Source of the DNA: Fagopyrum homotropicum
Taxonomy: Eukaryota > Streptophyta > Magnoliopsida > Caryophyllales > Polygonaceae
Length of the DNA stretch: 64,000 nucleotides
Assembly (NCBI GenBank): GCA_033239125.1
Contig: BSWB01000006.1
Span: 34,402,001 to 34,466,000 of the forward strand
Direction: 5' to 3'
The notes beneath the pieces are model-generated. The model was not told the origin of the DNA. It saw only the letters and a list, made by a program, of their open reading frames with translations, and made no database searches. Below, piece after piece: positions 48,125 to 60,362 of this stretch (position 1 is the first letter of the stretch; each line of letters opens with the position of its first letter). The translations under genes were made by a program, and so were the position numbers.

Positions 48125-48415
48125 CTCCCTCCGATCAAAAATAACTGTTGTTTTAGCCTTTGACACAATTTTTAATAAAAATATTAAATAATATAGATTT
48201 TGTAAAGTTTTTCTAAATTTTATCATTTATTTAATATTCAACCTTCTTTTAAACCAATAAGAAAGATTTTAGAAATAAAATTAATCATTTACACCAATTT
48301 TCAAGAACATTTCTTATAATTATTGTTCATTTATTGGCCTAGAAAACTTAAAACGACAGATAATTTTGATCAAATTTCTAATGCTAAAACGACACTTATT
48401 TTTGATCGGAGGTAG
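48125..48415. mobile_element. Stowaway-like (Tc1/mariner) MITE, 291 bp
   Basis: Ends CTCCCTCCGATCAAAAATAA (left) and TTATTTTTGATCGGAGGTAG (right), flanked by the TA dinucleotide (48123-48124 and 48416-48417). The CTCCCTCCG terminus is the Stowaway signature. No coding capacity. Confidence 0.88.
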
Positions 48416-48707
48416 TATATAAAATAAAAACTATATAATGCATTATCAAGGGTTGACGGAATGTGAGATATAATGCAAGATTAGATACAATGATGAGACG
48501 TGAGATAAGGTACTATGACAAAATGTGAGATAAGATAAAATACTAGGATTTAGTACGAGATGCGATATGACAAAGAACGATGTTATTCAATTAGATGGAA
48601 AATTACGAAACAGTCATCCCTAGCCGCATTCATATTGCGTTCGTGTTAAGAATTTTATTTTCCGGGAAAAAAAAATTGAGCACGACACAATGTGGATGCG
48701 TCCGGGT

Positions 48708-48900
48708 TAGGGGTGTCGATGGGTCGGGTTTGGGGCGGGGAGTACCCTATTCATCCCCATACCCGTATAGTATAACGCCCCCCGTCCCCATCCCCATACC
48801 CGTTCGGGTATTGAAAATTGTCCCCATCCCCGTCCCCGTCGGATATTCGTCCCCGTCGGGGATTCCCCATCCCCATTTTTTTATCCTCGTCCCTGTATTT
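48708..48900. repeat. hAT left subterminal GC-rich repeats
   Basis: Short CCCCATCCC, CCCCGTCC and CCCCGTCGG units just inside the terminal inverted repeat. Such arrays are normally bound by hAT transposase. ORF 48595-48993 crossing the border is an artefact. Confidence 0.75.
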
Positions 48901-49536
48901 TTGCCTCCATCCTTCTATTCTTCTTCTACTCCTTCGTTGAGAAGGGAAGTGTGGCTAAATCAAGTGTATTTGGCTTTTTTCAAATATTTTTAAACTTAGT
49001 GCAGCTAAATCAAGTGCTTATTATGAATTTGAATGATGACTTTTGACAAGGATAATCACTGTAGCATTTATTCAAGACTAACTTTCAAAGCAGCAAACAA
49101 CAGTAACTAGTTTGTATTATACTATGAGTAACAACAAACAACATTAACTAATTTTCAATGCAGCAAACAACAGTAACTAATTTTCAATGCAACAAACAAC
49201 TTAGTGTGGCTAAATCATATTTGTTCTCAACCATCAATAATTGCAAACACCATTAACAGTAATCTTGTGAACCACCATGATTCCACGAACAACAGTAACA
49301 GCTGCAGAAAAATACAGCAATTGAAAATCAACAATAGAACTTGGTCACCATAAAGAGAAAGTCACAATTCACTTAATCTAATGGTTCACTAACCTGAATT
49401 ATTATTCAATACTCATGATCAATATCTTGTGAACCACCATAACCAGATAAGGCATTATAGACTGAACTTGTTGATTGTCCTTCAAAAATAAATAAGTTAA
49501 CATTATAAGACACACTAAAAAAAACTTAAGAACAAA

Positions 49537-51642
49537 CTAGAAACTTAGAGATAGAGTACCTTCGTCCACAAGTTCTGACCAAAGCCAGCTTTTAGCACAC
49601 ATCAAAGCCTCCAAAATATCTGGGGCAAGCTTACTACGGTGAGGATCCAAGATTCTTCCACTATCACTAAATGCAGATTCCGAAGCTACAGTTGTAACAG
49701 GTATGGCTAAGACATCTCTAGCCATTTTAGACACAATAGGATACTTCGTTTCATTTGTCTTCCACCATTCTAGTATGTTAAACTCTCCACTAATAGGATG
49801 AAGTCTCTCTTCAAAATACAGCTCAAGTTCACTCTTACCAGAATTAGCAAAATTTGATGGGTGAAGGTATTGACTAAATACATCATCAAATCTGACAATG
49901 GTAGCACTAGAAGATGATCGATGAGCAGAAGAAGAAGACACTGCATCACATTCTCCAACAATGAGTCTTTCACTACTATATTTCTTTTCATACTCAGAAA
50001 ACATATCAAAACATATGCTTTTCACTTTCTCCGCTTCTTCACCTTTACAAACATCCAAAACCATGAGTTTAAATCTCGGATCTAACATTGCAGCAACACC
50101 CATTATCCCATGAATTACTAGCCAATACTTATCAAATTTATTCTTCATTCTCAAAGCCATATTCCTTATGGACTCATCTATATCATCCATCCACTGAAAT
50201 AAAGTCCACTTGATCTCCATCAACTTAGGAAAATAAAGATTAGCAGTAGGATATTTACGTCCAGAAAATAACTTAGTCACACTATGAAACAATTGTAATC
50301 TGTCACACATATTCTTAGTCAAGTCCCATTCATCACTACTAGGCAAACACTTGTATGAAGAATCACGATGTTTTAAACGAGGAAACACGTCTTTATAAAT
50401 TAAAACATGTTGAAGCATGAAATAGGTAGAATTCCATCTTGTCTTGCAATCTAATATCAACTTTTTCGAATAAGTAATCCCTAGTTGTCGACAAGTTTCC
50501 TCAAACTTCTCCTCCCTCTTTGGAGTTGCCCTCCAGAAGGAAACACTATCCCGGATCGTATCAATCAGACTTCCAATTACATCCATTCCGTCTTTCACAA
50601 TCAAATTCAGAATATGTGCACAACACCGCATATGAAAATGTTCTCCTCTAAGAATAAGATCAGTCCAATTAAGTCTTTCCAAAACAAGTCCGATCATGCA
50701 GTCATTGGTAGAACAATTATCTAATGTTAATGTAGACAACTTTCTATCCAAATTCCAATCTAAAAAGCATTCATTCAATACCTGACACAAAGCCTCTGCA
50801 GTATGTGGACATGGGACATACGCAAACCTACAAAATTATATAAAGATAGTTACATAACTATATAAATAAAAAAATCAGAATGTGATAATAAAAAAATTTC
50901 ACCTCAAAATTCGACTTTGAAGTTTCCAATTCGAATTAATCCAATGTGCAGTGATGACCATAAATCCACGGCGTAAATTTTGAGAAGTCCACTTGTCTGT
51001 TGTTATTCCAACTCTACCATCGTTACTTGATAGCAACTTCATCATCTTGAGTTTTTCATGATCATAAATCTTCATAACATCACTCCTAAGAGTATTCCTA
51101 ATGACCAAACTGAATTCAGGACGAAGGCTACCCAACAATCTCTTAAAACCGACTTGCTCAACTATAGACAATGGGTGATCATGTAAAATGACAAAATTGG
51201 ACAACTCTCTTCTAGATACATCTTGTTTATACTCTTTGAAAACAAGACTAGGTTTTTCTGTTGAAGTTTTGCCTACAACTAACTTTTGTTGTTTGTTTGA
51301 TTTTGCCTCATGGCATTTGCGCATCATACAACTTCCATAGTGAGAATGCAAATGTGTAGTACCATGTTTGGACCCTCCTACTAGTTTCTTTTTACAGTAA
51401 TTGCAAACAGCTTTATCCTTGCCATCAACAACTTCTCTTGTGAAATGAGACCACATAGTTGAAGTTAATTTCCTTTTCTTACCTAATGCCAAATCGAGTT
51501 CTTGTCCTTCAAGCCTATCATTCGATGCATTTGTTGTATCCAGTGGAACAGATTCAGGTGTAAGATTCATCGAATCTGACATCGGATCTTCAAGATTCTC
51601 ATTTGGACTTGGTTGAACATCAGATGTTGCTTGCATATCCAT
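49537..51642 (-). CDS. hAT transposase (RICESLEEPER/Ac type), two exons, 676 codons
   Basis: Exon 1 is 51642-50903, intron 50902-50828 (75 bp, GT..AG), exon 2 is 50827-49537. The lengths add to 2031 bases with no stop, and the splice joins Arg-Phe in the expected FAYVPCPHT context. An acidic N-terminus is followed by a BED zinc finger at residues ~63-105 (CNYC at 80-83, then H97, H101, C105). The RNase H-like catalytic core has Asp216 (ITTDKWTS), Asp283 (LTLDNCSTND), the CCAHILNLIVKDG motif, and Glu630 in VASESAFS within the C-terminal dimerisation region. The enzyme cuts and re-inserts the hAT ends as an oligomer in the nucleus. Start chosen as the first Met of the open exon. Length is normal for full hAT transposases. 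The alternative, silenced but structurally intact, cannot be told from sequence. Confidence 0.92.
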
Positions 51643-52761
51643 ACTAACCTAATCAAATATTATATATTAGAGTATTAGTTCTACAGATGGTTATGTTAAA
51701 TCTATTGGGGAAAAATACAGACAAAATAAAGAGATAGAAGAATTAATGTACAAACCTGTGGTTATAAGGTTTTTCACACGTACACGTAGTGCTCCTTTGA
51801 TGCACTACTTTGCTGCACTGACACTGCTTTGTAAAAGTAGCAAAACTGATGTGCACGGCTCTGCGGCTGCAAATTTGCAATATATGCGACTGTAGAGTGC
51901 AGTCTCACGGTTCTCACCAGTCTGTCCTGTCGAACTTGTAATTTTAAGGCCAAGGTGTAAGTTTTTTTATAGAAAATTTTGATTTTCTTTCCAAAACCTA
52001 CTAATTAGTTATAGGATGAATTTGTATAAGTATATTTTTTAAAAAGGAATACAATAATATTACAAAGTATAATAAAGGAATATGGTAGTTAAAATTTGAT
52101 TAAAAGAGAAAAAGATATAAACTCAAATGTTGAGTCAGGTATTCATAAATCATAATTTATGCATATATAGGATGGTAAGTGGTAACCTACAAAATATCAT
52201 AGCTAGATATCTTAATTCTCAAATATGTTCACATGTAAAAGAGAAAAAGATATAAACTCAAAAACTGGATTGCAGAAATGTACTTTGGTATGACACTCCA
52301 ATAACAAGCTAAGAAACCGGCTTCTGTTTTCTGTAACCTAAAGTATGCCTTGATCAAATATAAATTGGCGTAATCCCTGCCAGTTAAGACCAACAAGCCT
52401 TAATCTTTAGACAGATTAATCAGATAAAAGGAACGACAACAAGTAGACTGCAATGAAAGGAAAACTATGGCACATCAGCATCTCCCAAAAGTATGAGACC
52501 ACAAGAGCATTCATGTATAGGTCCACAAGAACATTCATCTGAATCATCTCCCAAAAAGTAAACAACAATTACCTTACCCTACTAAGAAGTTCCACATACC
52601 CAATTCATGTACAAATACTCAATAAAACAAAAATTTTCTTCTATGGATTAGTGATACAAGTTTGTAAACACAACACAAGTACTGCAGATTTACAATTAAC
52701 TGCAAGAGACCAATTTCTCAGATATTGCATATGAGGCCTAGGGTGTACCAGTGAATAATTA

Positions 52762-52956
52762 CCGTAAGCCTTGCGATACTTGACGGTGTACCAGGGTCCA
52801 GTGAGCAGCAACTTTGGAGACGGCATATGGAGACCTAGGGTGAAACGGCATTCGCTCAGACTGAGGAGGCGGCGTAGCTCCGAACATTTCCGACGAACCA
52901 ACCTGATAGTACCTCAGGTCCTTCCTACCAGTAGCTGTGATGTGAGATCTGACGAC
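52762..52956 (-). pseudogene. Captured fragment of GDP-mannose 4,6-dehydratase (GMD/MUR1-like)
   Basis: The minus strand reads VVRSHITATGRKDLRYYQVG, SSEMFGATPPPQSERMPFHP, RSPYAVSKVAAHW, then after a 7-base duplication (CCCTGGT/ACCCTGG) that shifts the frame, YTVKYRKAYG. This is the central part of GMD, an NDP-sugar short-chain dehydrogenase that makes the GDP-4-keto-6-deoxymannose precursor of GDP-L-fucose. The piece includes the catalytic YxxxK (Y and K of SPYAVSKV) and the SSEMFG loop. Outside 52762-52956 similarity ends abruptly on both sides. It lies inside the hAT, upstream of the transposase gene on the same strand. ORF 52641-52901 in another frame is not meaningful. Confidence 0.85.
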
Positions 52957-54934
52957 CCCTTGGCCCTCGTCAATTTGCTTCTTAGTTTCACTTCTTAGGC
53001 TCCTAGTCTTAATGGGAACTGGGACTTTGGAGAGCTAGAATCGACATTTGAAGTTTGAACCCTAATTTCCAGGGAATGAGGGAAACCTATTCGATGACGA
53101 CGATGAGCATCGTTCAATCTTTTGATTCTTTTCCCAACCCTATTCAAAGAGCATTTGGATTCTGGAACAAAATTAATGAAAAAGATATATGAAAATATCT
53201 AAATCCATTATTTTTCTTTCTTTTCTATAAACCTGCTAGTTGAATTATTTAAATATCACAAACTATTTTTAAAATGTCTTTTTTTCATAGATTGGTTAAT
53301 TAGAATATCACAAACTATTTCAAAATTTTAATATTAAGTTTCCAAAATTCAATAAAATTTTAATTAATGCATTAAATCTATTTTTGAAATTATTAAAAAT
53401 TTATTTTAAAATTTTAATATTAAGTTTCTAAAATCATACAAATTTTTATATGAAATTGTTTTTCCGATTCGTTCTCTTCGTTTCATCTAAAGTCAATTTA
53501 TTAGTTATCTTATCAAATCTCAACAAATCAAAATTATTTGAAATTAATTTATTGGGGTTTACTCTATATATTGACATTCGACGTTGACGATGACCTTAAC
53601 CCCTCGGCCCTTCGAACTCCTGCAAGATATTTTACATCGTCGACTTTATTAACAATCAACTCCCTTCAAGGCGAGTTCGACTATGACTTTTGAGTTTTGG
53701 GCATTATTAATGAATTTTTCTTCAATCTAACATATGTATACTCACTAATTTCACTCATTCAAACCACGGTCTTTTGTAAAAAAAATATTTTATACAGATT
53801 GTTGTTTCTTATAATGTTGTAATTTATGATTTAATTGGTATACATTGAACCGTTTGAGATCTTCTTCTCGTAAGTTCTAAATTCTAATAGCCTAAGTTAT
53901 TTATCGTATTGTCACGAATTCATGATGCTTGGTGATAATCCGTATACCGAGCGTGCATCGTACATCGAGACTCTTGAATGTTTAGAATGAACCTTCATGC
54001 TTCCTAGAAACTTCACAAGAATCACAACGCGCAAGTCGTGACGCAATGGAGGAAATTTCACGCGGGTGTTAACCTTATATGATTGAAAACTAAACTAAAT
54101 AGATTAGCATTAGCATGCACATAACTTACGTTTATAATATACATTTTAATTGAAATATTATCATCATATTTTTCAAAATATATCTTATGTAAGTAGAAAA
54201 GAGTATGATACCCTTAAGTCTTAAAGTACAAAAGTGTATATAGTTTACTACTAACACTTAGTTCATGTAAGATAAATGTCAATTCATATAATTTTAATAT
54301 ATATTTTAATTGAAATGTTGATATAACTTAGTTGGTTGTTTAACAAATCACCTTATCCGTTATGTCAAAGTATGGGCACGTATATTGTGAATATATTTTA
54401 GGTTTTGTTCATTCAAGTAGGAATTGTAGGATCGAGACTAATAGTACAAACTAGTATAAACTAAAATAATTATATCCTACTAAAATTCAGATTACGGTCT
54501 CATGATTAAGTGTTATATTATTTTATCATTTTAATTTTAAAGTTTTGGAATTAAGTTGCACAATCAAAAGATTCAAAACATGTATCTAAGAAACTAAGAG
54601 ACTAAGACACATAAAAAAAACACATGTAGTGCGTCATGCATGTGATCATTGTGATTTGACGTTTACGGCTATGACGCATTCAATAAATATTATAGGTTTA
54701 AAACCAAATTATTATAGGTTAGCATTTACTCCACTTAGCATTAGCATAATTTACACATATAATTATGATACAAAAATATAAATTTAAAACATAATTTTTT
54801 TAAAGCATAAAAGTGTATATAGTTTGAAAATTTAATAATCATTGACAATTTTGAATTTAAACACATTTTTGAATTAAATTTCGATTAAACTTGAAACTAC
54901 AACGAAAGTCTAATATAAATACAATTTTTTATTT

Positions 54935-55405
54935 GGGGTTCCCCGTCAAAATTCTCCGTTGGGATTCCCCGTCGGATTCTCCGTCGGGGTTCCCCGTCGG
55001 ATTCCCCGTCGGATTCCCCGTCGGATTCCCCGCCGGGTTCCCCGTCGGATTCCCCGCCGGGTTCCCCGTCGGGGTTCCCCTCGGGTTCCCCGCTGGGGTT
55101 CCCGTCGGGGTTCCCCATCGGGGTTCCCCGTTGGGGTCTCCCGTCGGATTCCCCGCCGGGGTTCCCCATCGGGGTTTCCCGTTGGGGTCTCCCGTCGGAT
55201 TCCCCGTCGGGGTTCCCCGACGGGTTCGGGTTCGGATCGGGGAGCGGGGCGAATACCCCTATCTTCATCCCCGTACCCATCCCCAAGCGGGGAATCAATT
55301 TTTAACTCATACCCGTCCCCGTCCCCATTTAAAATCCCCATCCCCATCCCCATGACGGGTAATACCCGCGAATTTCGGGGAATCCCCAACCCATTGACAC
55401 CCCTA
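54935..55405. repeat. hAT right subterminal tandem repeats
   Basis: More than twenty copies of a CCCCGTCGG(G)ATT/GGTTCCCCGTCGG unit of 12-15 bp between about 54938 and 55225, then CCCATCCCC-type units and the terminal inverted repeat. Open frames in all phases (GFPVGFPVG, RRIPRRIPRR and similar) come from the repeat. Much longer than the left-end array. Confidence 0.85.
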
Positions 55406-55413
55406 GTCCGGGT

Positions 55414-56097
55414 TTTGCCCTACTTGAGCGTATGCCACATCAGTCTTTCACCCCTCATTTCGACAAATTGAGGCTATTAGGCGCATTTGCATTACGCGTG
55501 AGAGGCGCATTCGCAATGCGAGTGCATTGCTTCCTTCCGTCTGACCGAATAACAATTTTGTATGGTAAATTGACAATCAATATGAAACGATATATGGGAT
55601 TAAAACGTGCTTCAAAATTTGATGGAAGTGAGATTGATCTGAATCTACATGTGAAGACAAGTAGCATTGGATATAAGGGTCAACTTGTTATGCACACAAT
55701 AATTGCTACGATTGTGAGTAAGAATGGTTACCTACGAGTATTTAGGACAATATGAGGACGAATAACGAGCAATAAGAAATGATGAGAGAACTCTAATGAG
55801 CGATAATGGAACCATATAAATTAAATTTGTACAATACGTGATCACAAGTTGATTGATGAAAAAAAAAGTGAAGACTTACCATTTTTATGTATCACATTGT
55901 CGTATCGCGCATTTCTTCCCATTAATAGAGAAGTTGCATAAGACTAACTAGGTATCGTTATCTTATTCCTTATGTGTTTGCCTATCTCTTTGTATTACTA
56001 AGGAAGATGCTTGTAGATTATATTATTTTGCTCGAAATTGGTTATTGGTCTTCATTTTCAACGTTAGACTTCCTTGATTGGAATTAAATTCACCGAG
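55414..56097. other. Flanking sequence with right copy of the direct repeat
   Basis: 55667-55810 matches 47971-48117. ORF 55432-55755 (107 codons, ...YKGQLVMHTIIATIVSKNGY...) spans it but resembles no family I know, and the left copy does not keep the frame. Probably part of an old repeat. Confidence 0.45.
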
Positions 56098-56394
56098 ATT
56101 GAAGGAGATAATCTGATGCTTGTCAACTCGATCAATTGTATCTGGAAACCACCTTGAGAACTTGATATGATTATAAACGACATTTCGATTATCTTCCCAG
56201 AGTTTACTATCTCCATCACTCGACACATTTTTAGGAAAATTAATCTAGTTGCGGACAAGATAGCTTCACATGGACACAATACCGACCTACACATTGAAGA
56301 GATTCTAGAAGATGTTCAAGACTTCATCCGCAAGGAAGCCATAGGCCGGTTGGTTTCTAGAAACCGATCCACCTATTTTCTTACTTATGTATAA
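56098..56394 (+). pseudogene. RNase H-like (RVT_3) domain fragment
   Basis: The frame from 56098 reads IEGDNLMLVNSINCIWKPP, TGA (56155-56157, in place of a Trp codon), then ELDMIINDISIIFP, ITRHIFRKINLVADKIASHG. This follows the plant RVT_3/RNase H-like pattern (EGDS..V..I......W......I.DI......V.REAN..AD..A..G). It covers only the second half of the domain, including the Asp of EGD and the NxxAD Asp. Such domains occur in LINE pol ends and in many plant genes of unknown role. Which one this derives from is not decidable here. Confidence 0.7.
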
Positions 56395-57453
56395 AAAAAC
56401 GTTATACTTCCTTAGTGCATCTATTAGTTGTGTGGTCGTGGTTTTTTTAAGAATGAGTTGTCTAAGTAGGTAGTTTATGTAACATATGTAGTATAAACTA
56501 GACATTTTTTGTTATGTGTAGACAAACTAGATCATTCCTGTTTTTACAAAAAAGATTTATTTGAAAAAAAAATTCTAATACCAATTTCATAAATTGAAAG
56601 AATGTTGTTCAAACAAACTGAGGTCAGATCTAGAGCGGCCTTGCCTTTAAAACTCAAGAACAATGTGAACAAACAAGAGTTGGTGACGCGGTTCAGTCAA
56701 TGACCTAGTCTATATGAGATCTCGGGAGGGGAGAACCAACCAATCCATTAAAAAACAATTACAAATTCTAACAAAGCTTACAAGAAAGCAAATGAGAGAT
56801 TATAAAAATTATAAATGATCTCAAGAAGAAGAAGAAGAAGAAGAAGAAGAAGAAGAAGAAGAAGAAGAAGAAGAAGAAGAAGAAGCGAGCATGAACACTC
56901 TATGACGATGAAGTAAGGTTTCTGAACCAAACATGAACATAAACTTACCGCTTTGTATTGCTTGAAAAGTATATATATCCATGTTTTTTTCAATTAACCA
57001 AAACCATGTCAGTAGCTTTAGACCAACAAGAAGCTCAAAAGAAAATGGTTGCTTGAAGAACGCTAGAGAGTAATTAGCAAGCATGAGTAAACACTCGGTT
57101 GTCGAAAAACATTGTATTACAATAAATAATTCACATGCTCGCCTCTAAAGAGCATTATTATACAGAAGATATATATGATTCAACAACCTTAAAAAATCTT
57201 CTCAAAACAGACTCACCTTCTTCACGTCTTTGTTGAGTTGCTTCCTATAAATTATATATTTTATTATGGATTAAATATAGTGTGTTCAAAGTCTAAGATA
57301 CTACTCGCTTCCAAACAACATTGGTTAGTTGACATATTTATCCCACCATTTGATCGAAATATGTGATTTTAATTTATTATATTCTCACATACGCCTTGTT
57401 GATGTGTTTCAAACTTTCATTAGGTCGCAGGTGGAGGATGACTGTAACTTTTG
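56395..57453. other. Intergenic, with microsatellite
   Basis: No gene or element end seen apart from the GAA tract at 56823-56885. The Leu/Ser-homopolymer ORFs on minus are artefacts of it. Confidence 0.5.
56823..56885. repeat. (GAA)n microsatellite
   Basis: About 21 uninterrupted AGA/GAA units. Confidence 0.97.
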
Positions 57454-57585
57454 TGTGAGAATTAGAAGATTGGATAATATTCCCCTTAGGGTTTCCATCA
57501 TCAGATGGGTTGTATAAATAGATATAACAGTTTTACATAATTACATAGGGCAGACCTCTATTTACAATAATTACGTATTCTATCA
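57454..57585 (-). repeat. Ale-like copia 3' LTR
   Basis: 132 bp, TGATAGAATACG...AATTCTCACA on the element strand, next to the purine tract at 57586-57596. Confidence 0.95.
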
Positions 57586-60362
57586 TACCCCCGTAGTTGA
57601 AACGGGAGGAGACATTACAGTGAGACTAGATCTAAAATCAAGAAAAAGTTGTCGCGGTAAGCCCTTTGTAAAGATGTCTGCGTACTGAAATGCTGAAGGG
57701 ACGTGAAGAACTCGAACGTGACCTCGGGCAACCTTGTCTCGCACGAAATGAATGTCAATCTCTATATGTTTGGTCCGTTGGTGTTGAACCGGGTTGCTAG
57801 CAAGATAGGTAGCCGAAATATTGTCAGTATAGACAATGGATGCCTTGTCCAGAGGGCAGTGAAGCTCAAGCAAAAGATTGCAAAGCCAGGAACACTCAGA
57901 GACAACGTTGGCAACTCCTTGATATTCTGCCTCTGCACTGGATCGGGAAACCACTGATTGACGTTTGACAGACCACGAGATTAGTGTGTCATTGAAGAAG
58001 ACACATTAGCCTGATGTGGAGCGGCGTGTATCAGGACAACAAGCCCAGTCTGCATTTGTGTATGCAATGAGATCAGTTTTAGGGGAAGGAGAAATGGAGA
58101 TACCTAACGAAGATGTCACAGAGATGTATCGGATGATGCGCTTTAGGGCACCGAAATGAGACTCGCGAGGATCATGCATGAATAAACATATCTGCTGGAC
58201 AGCAAAGCTGATGTCAGGTCTTGTGAAAGTGAGATACTGGAGAGCCCCTGCCAAACTACGATACAGTGTGGGATCACTGACAGGTGGGCCAGAAGAGGCG
58301 CTGAGCTTGATGGAGGGTTCAGCTGGTGTGGCCGCAGGTTTACAGGCAGTCATCTTTGCTCGTGCAACAATCTCCCGAGCATATTTGTCTTGAGACAAGA
58401 ATAGACCTGATGAAGATCGCTGAACAAAGATGCCCAAAAAATATGATATGGGTCCAAGATCAGACATTGCAAACTCCCTACTCAGGGAAGCAGTTAGAGT
58501 GTTGCGGAGGGCATTAGAAGAAGCAGTGAGAATAATATCATCAACGTACAGTAATAGATAAGCAAGATTATTTCCATGCCGATAGATAAATAGAGAAGAA
58601 TCACTCTTACTGCCTATAAAACCAATACTGAGCAAATATCCTGCAAAGCGTTGATACCAAGCCCGGGGTGCCTGTTTTAGCCCATACAGAGATTTTTTTA
58701 AAAGACATACATGAGATGGCCGTGTAGAGTTTGTGAAACCAGGAGGCTGAAACATGTAGACCGTCTCGTTGAGATGCCCATGGAGAAAGGCATTTTTAGC
58801 GTCAAGTTGATGGATAGGCCAGGATCGAGACACAACTAAACTGAGAACCGTTCTGATGGTAGCTGGCTTAACAACTGGGCTAAACGTCTCATCGCAATCA
58901 ATTCCAATTTGTTGGGAGCATCCGTTGGCTACGAGGCGCACCTTATACCTCTCAAGAGAACCATCAGATCTGAACTTATGACGGAAAATCCACATACATC
59001 GCACAGTATTAGTTTGTTCAGGACGAGGAACAAGAACCCAAGTACCATTTCGTATAAGGGCTCGATATTCGTCGAGCATAGCAGCGGACCATTTTGGATC
59101 CTGGAGAGCTAATTTGTGGGAGGTAGATATAGGAGATAAGTCGGATGTGGTGGTGGTATGGAGGTCGAAGATTTGATGTGGTTTGAAAATACCGCTTAAG
59201 GAGCGAGTATTAGGCCGGTTTGTTGGATTTAAATGCGTGGGGAGCTGAGACGTGGGAGCTGCTGTGGATGATGTGGGAGGAAGCAGGGCCAGATGGGGAT
59301 TGGGCACGTCTTGTGGGTTTGTGGGTGCCGGATATGGGCCAGTTGGGGAGGATGAGGAAGTTGGGCCGGTCGCAAGATTGGGCTGGATAGGGGAGACGGC
59401 CTGGGAAGGCGTGGGCCTTGGGGACACGCTGGGCGTGGGGGGGAGATCAACAGCTGAGGTGGGCCGGTTCAGTGAAACGGGTACTGCAACAGGTTGATTT
59501 TGGGCCAGAGGAGTATGGGCCTGGGAATCAATCTGCTGGGCTTTATGGTAAGATGAGCAGTTGGGGTCATTTTCCAGCACCGTAGGAAGAGGACGAAATG
59601 ACTCGGATTTAGAAAAAGGAAAAACTGACTCGTCGAACGTTACATGACGGGAAATGAGAATTTTATTTGATTTCAAATCCAAACATTTGTAACCTCGATG
59701 ATGATAAGCAAGTGTTGAAAGGTACACCATTTGGGTTGGGGAATGATTTTGGATTGTGGTGGATGGGAGAATGTTAAGGAGAAAACATGCCATGTCAAGG
59801 GCATGAGACCAAAACGTAATAGGTAAGGAGGCATGAAAAAGGAGAGAACGCGTCATGTTATTGATGGTTCGAATGACACGTTCGGCTTTGCCATTTTGTG
59901 GTGATGTGTGAGGGCAAGAGAACCGGAAATTTATGCCATGGAGGGCGAAGAATGAGTGAAATTGATGATTATCAAACTCGCGACCCATGTCACATTGGAA
60001 AGTTTTAATAGGTACATTGAATTGTGTTTGGACGAATTTATGAAATTGCACAAACTTATCAAAGACTTGAGATTTGAATTTAATTGGAAAAACCCAAAGA
60101 AAATGTGAAAAATCATCAAGAAAAAGTAGGTAATATTTGAAACCTTCCCGGCTAGGAATCGGAGAGGTCCAAAGATCACTATGGATAATGTCAAAAGGTG
60201 CAATAGTATTATTAATAGAACGTTCAAACGGGAGCCTATGATGTTTCCCAAGTTGACAAGCATGACAAAGAGAGGAGTCGCGCTCCTTATTAAAACTAAG
60301 AAAAGAAAACTTCCTAAGAACGTCTAGAACTGGCGTGCCAGGATGACCTAGGCGAGCATGCC
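57586..60362 (-). pseudogene. Ale-like copia integrase-RT-RNase H
   Basis: Open on the minus strand from about 60362 (WHARLGHP zinc region, CHACQLGKHHRLPF, then HSDLW and a TFQCD-GREF motif in which the usual Asn or Ser after Asp is Met) into RT and RNase H. There is an internal loss of roughly 50 codons near 59750 in the integrase tail, where the KP..LRVFGC block is absent between HSPTQMVY and HHRGYKC. RT motifs: CMWIFRHKFR, HQLDAKNAFLHG, SLYGLKQAPRAW, active-site YVDD at 58538-58549. RNase H has TNADWA, then TAA at 58006-58008 replacing a Tyr codon before CVFF, then SSAEAEYQ and YADIFTKGL to the natural stop (about 57583). Another frameshift at about 60362 separates it from the protease frame. 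Confidence 0.92.

Larger units (their letters stand above)
48708..55405 (-). mobile_element. hAT transposon, complete, 6.7 kb, with captured gene fragment
   Basis: Termini TAGGGGTGTCGATGGGT and ACCCATTGACACCCCTA (17 bp, one mismatch) flanked by an exact 8-bp duplication GTCCGGGT (48700-48707 and 55406-55413), the diagnostic hAT target size. GC-rich subterminal repeats at both ends, a spliced full-length transposase on the minus strand, and a GDP-mannose 4,6-dehydratase fragment in the 5' half. Because the ends, target duplication and transposase all look whole, it may be autonomous. 53060-54930 is AT-rich and empty of genes. Confidence 0.95.

Noticed and set aside
49770..50009. ORFs antisense to or out of frame with the hAT transposase (also 50485-50724)
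   Set aside because: Shadows of the transposase reading frame.
52641..52901. 86-codon minus ORF inside the hAT as a second transposon gene
   Set aside because: The GDP-mannose dehydratase similarity is in a different frame over most of this interval; this ORF only keeps the last ten residues (YTVKYRKAYG) in frame.
54935..55230. CRISPR-like regular repeats
   Set aside because: No unique spacers between units. Located at the end of a hAT in a plant genome.
54891..55471. Long overlapping ORFs on both strands (GFPVGFPVG, RRIPRRIPRR, GNPDGEP repeats)
   Set aside because: Translation of the 12-15-bp hAT subterminal tandem repeat in several frames; not a protein gene.
59229..59497. ORFs in the Pro/Ser-rich linker of the Ale-like pol
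   Set aside because: Out-of-frame translations of the polyprotein linker.
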